Shown here: positions 1 through 10,164 of the stretch, piece after piece | Layout of the letters: each line of letters begins with the position of its first letter | How positions within the stretch are numbered: position 1 is the stretch's first letter | Assembly: GCA_030512335.1 (NCBI GenBank) | Contig: JAULSU010000003.1 | Location: 3,224,001 to 3,288,000 of the forward strand | Source of the DNA: Immersiella caudata | Taxonomy: Eukaryota; Ascomycota; Sordariomycetes; Sordariales; Lasiosphaeriaceae | Direction: 5' to 3' | DNA: 64,000 nucleotides | Notes under the pieces: model-generated | The model's input: only the letters and a program-made list of their open reading frames with translations | What the model was told of the DNA's origin: nothing | The model's database searches: none | Translations under genes and position numbers: made by a program

Positions 1-680
1 TCGGAAGCGCGGTTATAAGTCTCGGTGAACATGTCTAGCGCCGACTGATTCTTGAGCAGCCGTGTGGTGGGAGATGTCCAGGGAAGGAAAACGCGTGACT
101 CGTCGTCATCGGTAGGTTCGTAGTTGCGGCTGAGGTGCTCACCGGGTGGTCCCAGGATGATGGGCTGGTCTGCATCCTCCGGGAAGAGCACAAAGTCGGA
201 ACCAAACGGAGGAGCAGACGAGGGTTGAAATGTCGTCGAAGCGGTCTGGGGACTATTATCCAAAGCCGTAGGTATGGTCTGCACAGGCCGGGACTGGGAG
301 CTGGGTCCTTGCGAAACCAACCGCTTTCCGTTGGACTTGCTTCTCTGGTAGTTCCATCCGTGTTTCTTCTCCATGTGTTGTTTGCAGTTTGATTCTCGCT
401 TGGACTCGTAGGTGCATGGTGGGAACACACATGCGAAGGTCCTCGGAGCGGCAGAGTGCTTGTCGTTGACGTGCCGCTCAAGCTCCTTGGCCGTTGGCCA
501 GCCATGCTCGTGATACTTGCAACCCTGAACTTCACATTTGAACGGGCGGCTGTGGGATTTGGCGTGCTTGTTCAGATCGCACAGGCGGGGAAACTCCTTC
601 CGGCAGTGAGGGCATACTTGCGGGACCGCGGCGACGACGCCGGGCCCCGGCCCCGGCTCGGCAACGGATGAAGACATCAT
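1..680 (-). CDS. C2H2 zinc-finger protein, 3' part missing (left edge)
   Basis: Reading leftwards from an ATG at 678-680 (preceding an immediate second ATG), the frame stays open to base 1, giving 226 residues of a longer protein. Three C2H2 fingers lie near the N-terminus. Finger 1 begins CPHC with spacing C-2-C-12-H-3-H. Finger 2 begins CEVQGC with C-4-C-15-H-4-H. Finger 3 begins CVFPPC with C-4-C-12-H-4-H. A basic stretch follows the third finger, then a Ser/Thr/Pro-rich tail with acidic patches such as PTDDDE. This is the build of a fungal nuclear DNA-binding regulator; the target is unknown. A leading Pro/Gly/Val-rich stretch of about 20 residues precedes the first finger. No intron is needed in the visible part. 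The C-terminus lies outside the window. Confidence 0.85.
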   Translation of the reverse strand, partial: MMSSSVAEPGPGPGVVAAVPQVCPHCRKEFPRLCDLNKHAKSHSRPFKCEVQGCKYHEHGWPTAKELERHVNDKHSAAPRTFACVFPPCTYESKRESNCKQHMEKKHGWNYQRSKSNGKRLVSQGPSSQSRPVQTIPTALDNSPQTASTTFQPSSAPPFGSDFVLFPEDADQPIILGPPGEHLSRNYEPTDDDESRVFLPWTSPTTRLLKNQSALDMFTETYNRAS

Positions 681-3600
681 ACCGTTGTAGCAGGTCGGCG
701 GTGGGTCACAGAGAGGACCCGATGATTTTCGGCTACAGTAGGGGCCGTGGCAACTTTCTGTGTCTGTGAGGCGTAACGGCTTTTGGATAAGACTGGTCAA
801 CCTAAGGTGGTGGATGAGGAAGGAGAAGTGCCACTCACGAGACCAAGACAATGTGCCTGTTGTCACCTGACGTGTCGAGGGGACAGTATGACTCGATGTG
901 AGCGGCAGAAGGCTGCGTTCTCAGGCGGCCTCTATAGGTTGCCTCTGTGTCACAGTAGGCAGCCACACTCTTGGTGGGGGGGGGAGGGGGGTCTCTGCCT
1001 GGGTGCTCGGTGAAGGATCAAGTTGGATATATAGGTACGAGGTGCGCTCCTTCCCGGGACGCTAAAAACAAGGCGCGATGACGACGGAGAAGAGATGGGG
1101 CAAGATAATATAGGCAGGTTAACACAAGGAGGGAGGCTCAGGACTCAGAGAGTTGATCTCGAAGCCGCAAAAACTGGGGTAGAAGGGGTGAGGATAAACC
1201 ACAGCCTCAGTGGGCTAACGGCTAGCGTTGCAGTGCAACGGGAGGGCAAACGACTGTGAGCCAAGGAAAAGGAGTTCTGCGTCAAAGCATCACCTCTGGC
1301 CCCTGCCACGAGCGTGCACCAAAGAGTGAGGGCTTGTGCTGGAATGCATGGGTTCGTTAACAGGTCGAACGGCGAGAACATTCAGGATCCAATCTGAAGG
1401 GGGAAGCAACGGGGGCGGCGTCCATTTTGACAGCGAGCCTCACCAAACACCGACGCATCAGCAGCTGCGCATTTCCTGCGCAGTCCGCGTGGTATTGGCC
1501 CAAGGCATGAGGGGACCGCTCAAGGCTGTCCAACTGGTCGGTCCTAGACGCAACGGGGACTCGAGTGAGGCCTCAAGGCTGCACGGGCCGTGTGCAATCG
1601 CCTTGCAGGGCTGGACCGCGACCGCGCCAGCCAATTGTCGTGCGGGGGATCACCCGTGTCGCCTGCGTTGTGACAGGCGTGACAGTCCTGGACTTGGCCG
1701 CGGACGGGCTCCCTGACAGGTCCCGCCAAAATCGACCTGTCGTCATACCGAACTCGTGGGCCGCGACGGCGGCAACGCAGGGCCTCGTAGGACTGTCCAG
1801 GCGGTCGGCACGCCCTCTGCCTCGCTTTCGAGGACACGTTCGTCCTCACGACCCCCATTCCCAAAATAACCTGATCAGGGACCGCCGTACCAATTCTCCG
1901 TCGGCGGCAACTATTGCTGCTTTTGCACCCTTGCAAGAGAACAGCAGATTGTATGGCTTTCGTCTTTGCCTTGGAAGGCATCCTGGTCGATGTCCTCAGG
2001 CAACGCGGGCGACGAGGCAACTGAGCGGACCTCCAGGATGAACCGAGTGTGGCAGTGTTGCGTTGACGATGGCTCTACCCCTCCCCAATTGCTTTGCTGT
2101 GGGGTAGCAGGACGCTGAATGGCGGACCCCCAAACCGATCTGAACTTATCGCCAACACGAATCTGTATTCCCCAGGGCGACATTTCGCGCTTCGCAACCG
2201 GCCATCCTCTGTCGTCATGGTCGATAATTCCCGACTCTCAGCAAGGACAGGTGCGTTGGCATCTCAGCCTTTGTCAGCAGCTGAAACGCAAATGATGAAT
2301 GTGGCCGTCTCTTTCCATCAGTAACCATTCCGCCAGTTCAAACTCAAGACATTGAATCTCTGACTCGACGGCAGCTGGGCTCTGATAGGTGCCCGCCCCG
2401 GAAGGATTCGATTCCCCGCTTGAGGGACTCGAGATCTCACCAAACAACACCCCCAGCCTGATGCGCTTGCATGCAGACGGGAGCCTTCTCTGACGAAGCC
2501 ATTCCCAATGCGAGAATGCAGACAACAAAAGTGTTTCGCGCAACTGCGCCAATGCGAAACTGAGGGGGCGCAGCGAGAGGTGAGTCGTGACAAAAGAAAA
2601 GCCATGTCGTCCAAAACATGTCGGGGCCGTGACAAAATATCGCATGCATGCGCCCTGTGATCTCCAATTGAAAATGGTGTTCGGACGCATGCGTGCATCC
2701 GGCAGATGCATTCGGCGGCGAGACGATGTTGTTTTGTGTTCGTTGGTCCCCTGGGTGCATTTCGAGCGGCTGTGACGAGGGTGCCGTCCCGCGTCCGTCT
2801 TGGCACGGTAAGGTCGCGAGACTGTCCCAGGACACGGTGGGTTCTTGATCCGGAGGCGCAAACCAGACCGGTCGCTGGATGCCATTTGTATCCGTCCTCA
2901 AGGACCTTTGAGGCCTGATCATGCAAGATCAAATCAGTGCGACGGTGGCTTGCATTGAGTGCCGAAATGAGTTGGAACCCACCATAATGAACTGAGCCTG
3001 GAAGTTGGACCAGCAACAGTTTCTCGTCCCCTCTTGAGCGAAATGACGCCCATTTAAACACGAACCCGTTTTATTCAGAACGCGGGAATTGGTCGTTTGA
3101 TTCCATTCGTATGGTTGCGGAGACCAGTCACTTTCGCCAAGCACGCCGCAAAATAGGCGATTTATTCGTTGGAGGGCTGGCACCAGTAGTGTCGCCGACT
3201 ATGGCACCAATCCGAGGCCACACGTCCATAGTTTGTCCACCTGTTCCTGCAAACCTGGAAGGAGGTGAGGTCAGCAAGAGAAGGATGGGCTCGGCAATGG
3301 CGCCAATGGTGTCAATGACGAATTTGAAGAAGCAACGAGAATGGCTGGCGCGATTCTGCAGAAGCGGTCTCGCCCCTTCGTGGGCCCTCCATTCATGATG
3401 CCGCCCTGTCCAAGGAGAACACCCTTCTAGAAAGTGGAGAGCAACTCCCTGGCACATGGATCTGAAGATCCCGGGGTCTGTACTCCGCATGAACGAGCTT
3501 GATCCAAGCGGTGACTGGGCAGAGAGATGAAGATGGACGCCACATGCCAACGATGTTGATCTCGCTTGTGTTTGGAGACGATTCGACCAGAGCAGTCGGT

Positions 3601-5051
3601 CGCACCTGTTGGACACTTGTGGGTGAGGCGCTCTGGCAAATAGGGAGAAGCAGACGATCTGTTCCTGCATTAGCGCCATTGTCGCGCTGGGTGGAATTCA
3701 GGCAAACCCTTTCACAAATTCCGGCAGTGCTTTGCCCCACAGCCAATGGCAATGCGGAGGCACTGACAACCGACCGTCGAATTTCTGTCTGCGATTCACA
3801 GGTGACTGGCGCCCTGTGGATGAAAAGGGGCGCTTATTAGTGTAAAAATGCAAATGTGCTGGTCCAGAATAGCGATCAGAAGGTAGCGGGAATGCAAACA
3901 TCTACCAATCAACCCGGTGCTTACCATCTCACCTCCCTTCTGAATGTTAAGTTTAGGTTTTCAAGGATTGCCTGCAAGCCATTTGGGCAACGGTCGCACG
4001 GGTGGCTGTGGCTGACTAGATGAGGTCAGCCACGGCTCAGTTCCTGCAGCTCTATTTTTTGTGATGTGATGATCGAGGACCCGACCCCGAGCTCCGGCCT
4101 CCCGCCCACCGATCTTCTTGCAGACGCCTCCCATCGCCGAGACATCCAAGCCCCACCGTGTCGACAGACTAGTTGGCAGTGCACAGTAAGCCGCACATGG
4201 CGACGACATACATAGGAGCCGGCCGTGATCTAATGTCATCAGGGAAAAAGGCGGACCAAAATGGCGCGCTTGCAACAGCGGCTGCAGATTACCCCAGGGC
4301 CGTTGGTCGAGTCGCTAAGAGCGTCAAAAATCGAGAAGGTCGCCGTGACCCATAACGGCCCCTTTTCGGAGTGCAACCTCGAGTGGTTTTGGGAGCAAAC
4401 GGAGGAGAAGAGGTGCACCAGGTGCTATCGCAGACGAGATTGGCAGCTCTGGAGCGAGGCCCAGTTTACCAGCGAGCAAATCAGAGCGCGGGGTCGCAAT
4501 GCAATTTGGTACCACACCTGAGGCCAGCGTGGGCAGCCGCCCCTCCGCGTCCAACGTGTGCCATCCAACCTCGCCAGCGTCGGCTCCTCTCGACTCTGCT
4601 CCGCCAACCCGGAATTGGACATGACCTGCAACCCCTGCCGCCGACCTGTCGACCCTGGCGATGCTGTGTGGATCCGACATTGTCCCAGCGTCGCCGGCCA
4701 CCCACACTTGGGATGAGCGTGCCACGCACAAGCTTTGCCGGCAGCGGTCGCCGCTAATCTCCCAGCGAGAAGGGCAGGTGTTTGCTGGTTGCTGTCCCCC
4801 CCGGCATGGAGATGGGCTCGCCCCTCAAGGAGGAGGGTATTTAGGGTCCTCCATCCTCTCCCTCCGGCTCTCTCCTCTCTTTTCTCCTCAGCCCAAAGCC
4901 AATTCAGCTCCTAAGTACTCTCTTGACTTCGGTCGTCCACTCTTTCAAAACACTTTCCAAGCTTCTAGCTTCAGTCACTCTTTTAAACCAACCCCCCAAA
5001 CAACTCTTATACCCCTTTTTCGCTATCGTACGAATCAGACCCAACTTCAAA
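681..5051. other. 4.4 kb intergenic stretch without a supported gene
   Basis: This lies between the divergent C2H2 gene and the first GPI-protein gene. It holds many short ORFs on both strands, for example the 247-codon minus frame at 2318-3061 and overlapping pairs near 1544-2041. Their translations are rich in Arg, Cys and His, have no recognisable domain and overlap in several frames, as random GC-rich DNA does. The last ~200 bases before 5052 are strongly C/T-rich and look like promoter plus leader of the downstream gene. No tRNA, transposon terminal repeat or AT-rich repeat relic was seen. Confidence 0.5.
4831..4845 (+). promoter_or_regulatory. TATA-like core promoter of the GPI-protein gene
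   Basis: The stretch GGGTATTTAGGG sits about 210 bases upstream of the ATG at 5052. It is followed by a C/T-rich tract (from about 4850 to 5000), the usual look of a strong fungal promoter and leader. The extreme codon bias of the gene also points to high expression. The assignment is by position and composition only. Confidence 0.4.
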
Positions 5052-5780
5052 ATGCGTTTCTCCGCTGCCTCCGTTGTTGCCGGCGCTGCCGTTGTCTCGG
5101 CCGCCATCGTCCCCGACGTCTCGGCCGCCGCCGTTGACAGCACCGTCTACTCGACCAACATCGTCACTGTCACCTCGTGCGGCCCCACCGTCACCGAGTG
5201 CCCTGCCGAGTCCACCGTCGTGTCCAGCACCGTCATCCCCTACACGACCTCGACCGTCTATGCCACCACCACCTACACCATCTCGGACTGCCCCCCGGCT
5301 GTGACCAAGTGCCCCTACGACTCCACCATCGTCGTCACCGAGACCATCCCCGTCTCCACCACCGTCTGCCCCGTCTCCGAGTCCACCGCCGTCCCTACTG
5401 GTGGCCACCCATGGGGCCCTTACCCCGGCAAGAACGCCACCGTCCCCAAGCCCCCCAAGGGTGACGACTCGGCCACCAAGCCCACCCTCCTCCCCTCCAA
5501 GCAGGCCGAGGTCTGCTACCCCAGCAAGGTCGTCAAGACCATCTCGACCGCCGTCACCAGCGTCATCACCACCGTTGTGCCCACCGTCATCTACGAGACC
5601 GTTGACGTTCCCTGCCCTACCACCGTCCCCGTCGCCCCCACCGGCGCCTGGCCCGGCAAGCCCAGCAACGGCACCGTCACCAAGCCCCCTGCTGCCGCCG
5701 TCACTGCCGGCGCTGCCACCATGGGCGGCTCCCTCTTCCTCGCCGCTGCTGCCGGCCTCGCTGCCGTCTTCCTTGCTTAA
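5052..5780 (+). CDS. GPI-anchored Ser/Thr/Pro-rich cell-wall protein
   Basis: Single-exon gene of 242 residues. The start at 5052 is chosen because MRFSAASVVAGAAVVSA begins a classic signal peptide; an upstream in-frame ATG at 4923 would put 43 unlikely residues before it and lies in the C/T-rich leader. The mature part is Thr/Val/Ser-rich with repeated beta-rich modules holding Cys pairs (TSCGPTVTEC, SDCPPAVTKC, STTVCP), then Pro/Gly/Lys-rich spacers, a further Cys pair, N-glycosylation sites (NAT, NGT) and a hydrophobic C-terminus ending GLAAVFLA preceded by small residues. This is the pattern of a GPI-anchor signal. The protein is probably covalently held in the cell wall or outer plasma membrane; no enzyme domain is seen. 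Codons end almost always in C, suggesting high expression. Confidence 0.88.
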   Translation: MRFSAASVVAGAAVVSAAIVPDVSAAAVDSTVYSTNIVTVTSCGPTVTECPAESTVVSSTVIPYTTSTVYATTTYTISDCPPAVTKCPYDSTIVVTETIPVSTTVCPVSESTAVPTGGHPWGPYPGKNATVPKPPKGDDSATKPTLLPSKQAEVCYPSKVVKTISTAVTSVITTVVPTVIYETVDVPCPTTVPVAPTGAWPGKPSNGTVTKPPAAAVTAGAATMGGSLFLAAAAGLAAVFLA

Positions 5781-8127
5781 ATCTAGGTTGGATGGACTCA
5801 TTATCCTTCAGTTTCTTGCATCATAACCAGCCTGGAAGGCTACGGCATTTTACGACCACGCTACGGAATGGGGGAGGTGCTTCTGGCAGAGCCAAGGGAT
5901 AGCATGTGGCTACTTTGGATGTCTAGCATTAATGGCAAAAAGAGATACCAAATGTATTTAATCTTCTAATTGTATTTTTTGGCGCTTCTGGTGGTGCTTT
6001 CGGTACATGGCCAGCCAAAAGTGTCTTTTTTTCCTTGTAAACCAAAACCATGACCACAACCACTTTTCTGCTTCCGTGAAAGTAATTGAGATTGTTCACA
6101 GTGAAGAAACCGTTCTTCCAGCCTTCAGTTTGCCCTGTGTTTCTCCCCCATTCATCACTTACAACACCAGAGGTCAAGGTTCTTTCTGATCAGCAGGGGG
6201 CATCGCAGGACTCCCAGGGGTATGATCGTTCCGTGGCGCAAATTACGCCCTGTCATTGGCTGTGGGTCTACCGACACCCTAACAGCCTGCCTGTTTGGTA
6301 GATCGTCCTTTCCAGGTTTAGCTCGGATTTCAGGATGACCCGCATGTGGAGGCGTTTCAAACAAGCGGCATTTTCCCGGGGTGGCGCTGGGACGTTGGCA
6401 AATCCTTTGTTTTTGGGGGGGGGGGATAGGATGTGGGAGGGAAGTATTCGTGCAGTGCCAGTCCTGCTGGCTAGTATCATGGGCCGGCTAGTTGGCATTC
6501 GTATGTGATGACTTGGAAAGGAGGCTGTTAGTGTTGAGCCTGAGCGAAATGAGCAACGCTACATCACGATAATGGGAGGATGAGAGGGTGAGAGGGTATA
6601 TTGGACCAATCTCCAACGGGAGCCTGCAAAGACTCTCCTACGGCGCACGGCAGGTGGCGCAGAGAGGGATCTCCGTACGTCTCGATATTGCGGGAAATTT
6701 GCTGGGAGGGAGGAATGTTACGCAAAGGGTCGCGTGTTGATTGAGGTGCAGGGTGATTTTTTATTTTTTTTCGCCTCTTGAGGAGGTAGTTGGGCTCACA
6801 GGTTGTGCTGCTGGGCGATTGCGACGATAAAGCGGGTGTCTGCTGTTGTTGGATGCGCCATTCCGGCCTGGGCTTATGCCCCGGATGGATTTTACGAGCT
6901 GTTCCCCCCTTTACATCAACCAAACGGTATGGTTATTTGCGGTTCTTTTTTTTGATGGTGTTGGCTAGAGGAAGGTCTAGTGTTGAAAGGAACAACTAGT
7001 GGTGTTGAGGAAGCTGGGACGGCAGCACCAGGCCCTTCTTTCGATGACAAACTTTGCCGTTCATTCTCTTGGTATCAAGTCCGTTCATCGTCCTTGGGAC
7101 CAGGCTGACCTTTCCCAGTTTTGACAAGAGGCGGCTGTAGTACCTGGGCCGTTGCGGGCATCGCATCACGGACTGGCTGGCTGGCATGAAACCCACAGTC
7201 AGCCGACGGCCTATTCTTCTTGTCTCCTCTACCTTTATCTGTGGCACCTGATTGATGCTTCAGTTGGCCAGCCATAATCTCCGTGGAACTGAAACTCGAA
7301 TTCTCGAGGAGTTCCCACTTCTTGAAGTCGGGACCCAGTGTCTACGCCCAGTGGCTAGCAAATGGCCGACTCACCTCCACAAAGACAACAGATCTGGCCA
7401 CATCTCGGCACAGCCTTGTGTTTCCTTATGCCTCCTTCGGCATTGGCCTTGTTACCGGGAGCCAGCGCGCCCAAAATAAAACACCAGGAAAGTCTCCGCG
7501 GTCGGAACCGAGCCGGCAGACGGCGGCGGGTCAATGCTTCCACGTATGCGTCACCCGGCAGGGCCAGGGAAGTAGCCCATTAAGACTGCTCCGCTATCAA
7601 TTGATGCTCAAAGAACTGGGCGTCAGAGGCATTATCAGCATTGCCATGGCGGATGGACTCGTCCATGACGGGAATCGCGGTCGCGGCTAAACTGACATTC
7701 AGAACAGGCTGCCGCGAACCTCCGCTTTTTAGGGCGGCGCAGCCTTGTCCCGCTCGATGATGAAAGTGCGGAGAGGTGGGAAAAAAAATGCGGGATTGGA
7801 ACATGCGTCGTCAGCGGAGGAGATGGCCGCAGAAATCCGCTTCTTATGAGTACAGACGTCAGGCAGGCCGACGACACTGACTGACGCGGAACTTTACTGC
7901 TTAATCACCCGCCGTTGAGACAGCAGGCGCCTTCCAGCACATCTTCACTACTACTCTTGGGCATTGAGCCCGTTCGCTCGTTAACCGGTTTTTATTTTTT
8001 TTGCTTTGCTTGTGGATTCAGTTCTGAGAACTCGAGGCGAAGGAGGAAGGGCAGCTTGAGTTCCTCGAGAAATAGACACTTGAGACAACAGTCGTTTCGG
8101 TACTTCTCAAAACCTAGCTTTTTCACG
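5781..8127. other. 2.3 kb intergenic stretch, no supported gene
   Basis: This lies between two same-strand GPI-protein genes. The first few hundred bases are relatively AT-rich and probably hold the 3' UTR of the upstream gene. The last ~200 bases before 8128 would be promoter and leader of the downstream gene. A G-run lies near 6415-6424. Short ORFs (up to 135 codons) show no domain or plausible splice partners. Confidence 0.5.
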
Positions 8128-8986
8128 ATGTATTTGGTTCCTTCTCTCGTCCAGGCATTGGCGCTGGTCCTCGTCGCGGCCAACACAAACGCCCAAGAGA
8201 CGACGAGCGCCAGCCCCTCGGACGGATCAAGCTCGACCCCGGGGACGACGTTGACAACCAGCAGCAGTGTAACAACTACGCCTGCAGTAACCCCAACAGG
8301 AGTCACCAAAGTGGTACAGATTTTCTTCATCGATGAACGCTCTTACGAAGGCTTGCCGTACACTCTTTTGCAGAGAGCCTCGGGTTCTGTGCTCAACATC
8401 GACGCCGGGTTGACGACCTACGTCGTTACTTCTACGCGGATCGACCAGCGTTCACTCCCCACGGAGACGCCGACCGAAAGTGTCACTATCGGCACAGTGA
8501 CACTGGCCTCGACGCGCCAGCTTGGCCGTGCCAACAGCACTACCGGCCAGCCTAGCACGATCACGCAAGGCCCTGCGACTTTCATGTTTACGGGGACGCG
8601 GTTTGGATCGGATCATACCCTGTGAGTAGCCAGTCCCTCTCAGAGCATGGATAACAAAAAGCTGATAAGAATCTAGAGTCAACCGCTGTAGCCTCAACGG
8701 CACCGTCTCGGCCGTGTGCGACCTCACACACGTAGGTAGCGCCTGGTACGCAAGGAACACTGCCTGGAACGGCACATACTCAACGTACAAATACAACTGG
8801 ACGAGCGGTGACCGGTTTGGGTTTGCCCCTGTTACCATCACGGCCGGCGCCGAGCTGTTGGACGCGGCCCTGGCCAGTCCCACGGCAAGTGGGAAGCCGA
8901 ACAGGGCGGCGGCTGAAAGGGGTTCGGCAGTTGGTGCTTTTGCAGTTGCGATTGCAGCTATCTTTGGCGGCATGGTTCTGGTGTAA
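8128..8986 (+). CDS. Secreted GPI-anchored glycoprotein of unknown function
   Basis: Two exons, 8128-8621 and 8677-8986, joined over a 55-nt GT-AG intron (GTGAGT donor, GCTGAT branch-like site, ATCTAG acceptor), give 267 residues. Skipping the intron would end the protein at TGA right at the donor. MYLVPSLVQALALVLVAANTNA is a good signal peptide. It is followed by a Ser/Thr-rich region and a central part with a VVQIFFIDER segment. The second exon holds Cys residues, tryptophans and N-glycosylation sites (NGT, NWT). The C-terminus is an Ala/Gly/Val-rich hydrophobic tail ending GGMVLV, as expected for GPI attachment. It resembles small GPI-anchored surface proteins found across Pezizomycotina; no enzymatic motif is visible. 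Thus two GPI proteins sit side by side, but their sequences are not alike. Confidence 0.85.
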
Positions 8987-10164
8987 ACGAACGGCGTAAA
9001 AAGGGAAAGGTGGTAGAATGCTGAGAGTTACACAATGCGTGGCGACGATGGTAAGCGGCAACTGGTATAAAAATGGTACCGTCCTTTGATGTATCTCTGC
9101 TGCTCATGAAGTTCCAGAAGCCTATGCTTGGAACGACAACCGAGTCGACTGCCAGAATATCCACTCTCGGGTTAGTACATAATGTAGTATCCAAATGTCC
9201 CTACCCCTATTCTCGTCATTCCACCCATTTCGCCTCTGCTCTCCACCACGTCCATAGATCCCCAACGACCCTCCAGGCCTCCATGTCCACAATTCATTCA
9301 AGGTTGAGCCGGGTCTTGTTCCAGGAGAGGGCTCGCCGCTTGAAGTAACCTTTTGCCATATTTCTTCTTTTTGTTGCTCACATCACATATTCGCAGCTAC
9401 GCAACCCAATCTGTCATGTATTTATTTATCACGGGAATCTTGTTCAGTAGCGCAAACCACTCCAAGTGACCAGAAACTCCCATGAGCCCGGATTAAACTC
9501 CGTTGCTATCTCTTTCCACCCCTTTCATAACCAGTAACCAACCCGTTCCAGGTCCCTCCTCTATCTTGGCTGGAACCCTGACGGGACAGGACCATTACGA
9601 GAACATGGTAGAAGGCTGGTTTCGAATGGGTATGGTGGTCAGAGGAAACAGATTTCTGCCAATTGAGGGGAGCAGACCTGGGCTATTTGGACGACGGAAC
9701 AATGCTCACTATGCACAAAAGGCAGGCACCGGAAGGAGACTGGTTAGAACTCGGATAGAACACGGATTGGAACTTGATGAAATGTAGACAAAAGCCTGAC
9801 GCAAACCAGATAAATCAATGCTGACAACGTGGTTGCAACTTGGTTAGTATGCCGAACCAGGCAGACGGCTAAAATGGCTTTTCACCATGTTGACATCCAA
9901 CACAGGTGCTCGAAGCTTCGACTCAACACCACATCGCCAATGCCTTCCTCGAAGCGCTCATGCCAATCGTGTCCTCGTCTATTGATGCGTAATTTGGATC
10001 TGCTCTATCAATGCCAGCCATCCATGCACGATGCATCGGATCAACCACCCTGCGAACAAAAGAGAAAGCCAACATCTGCTCCTTCATCTCGAACATGCCA
10101 TCCCAATCATAATCATATCCCATGCTGCCTCTCTCACATTTCACCTTATGAACCACAGCCATAA
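8987..10164. other. 1.2 kb convergent intergenic stretch
   Basis: This is the 3' side of both the GPI-protein gene (+) and the patatin-like gene (-). It holds only short ORFs without recognisable domains. AT-rich patches around 9350-9430 would suit 3' end formation. Nothing else was seen. Confidence 0.5.

Noticed and set aside
2400..2415. GGATTCGATTCC resembling a tRNA B box
   Set aside because: No matching A box or cloverleaf could be drawn around it.
2318..3061. 247-codon minus ORF
   Set aside because: Cys/His/Arg-rich, no recognisable domain, overlapped by other frames of similar quality.
4923..5051. N-terminal extension of the GPI protein
   Set aside because: Adds 43 residues before a perfect signal peptide and lies in the C/T-rich leader.
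5007..5801. 264-codon minus ORF opposite the first GPI-protein gene
   Set aside because: It exists because sense codons end in C, leaving the antisense free of stops. The product is a Gly/Asp-rich string without a domain.
8452..8973. 173-codon minus ORF over the second GPI-protein gene
   Set aside because: Crosses the sense intron, has no domain; the sense gene has signal peptide, intron and GPI tail.
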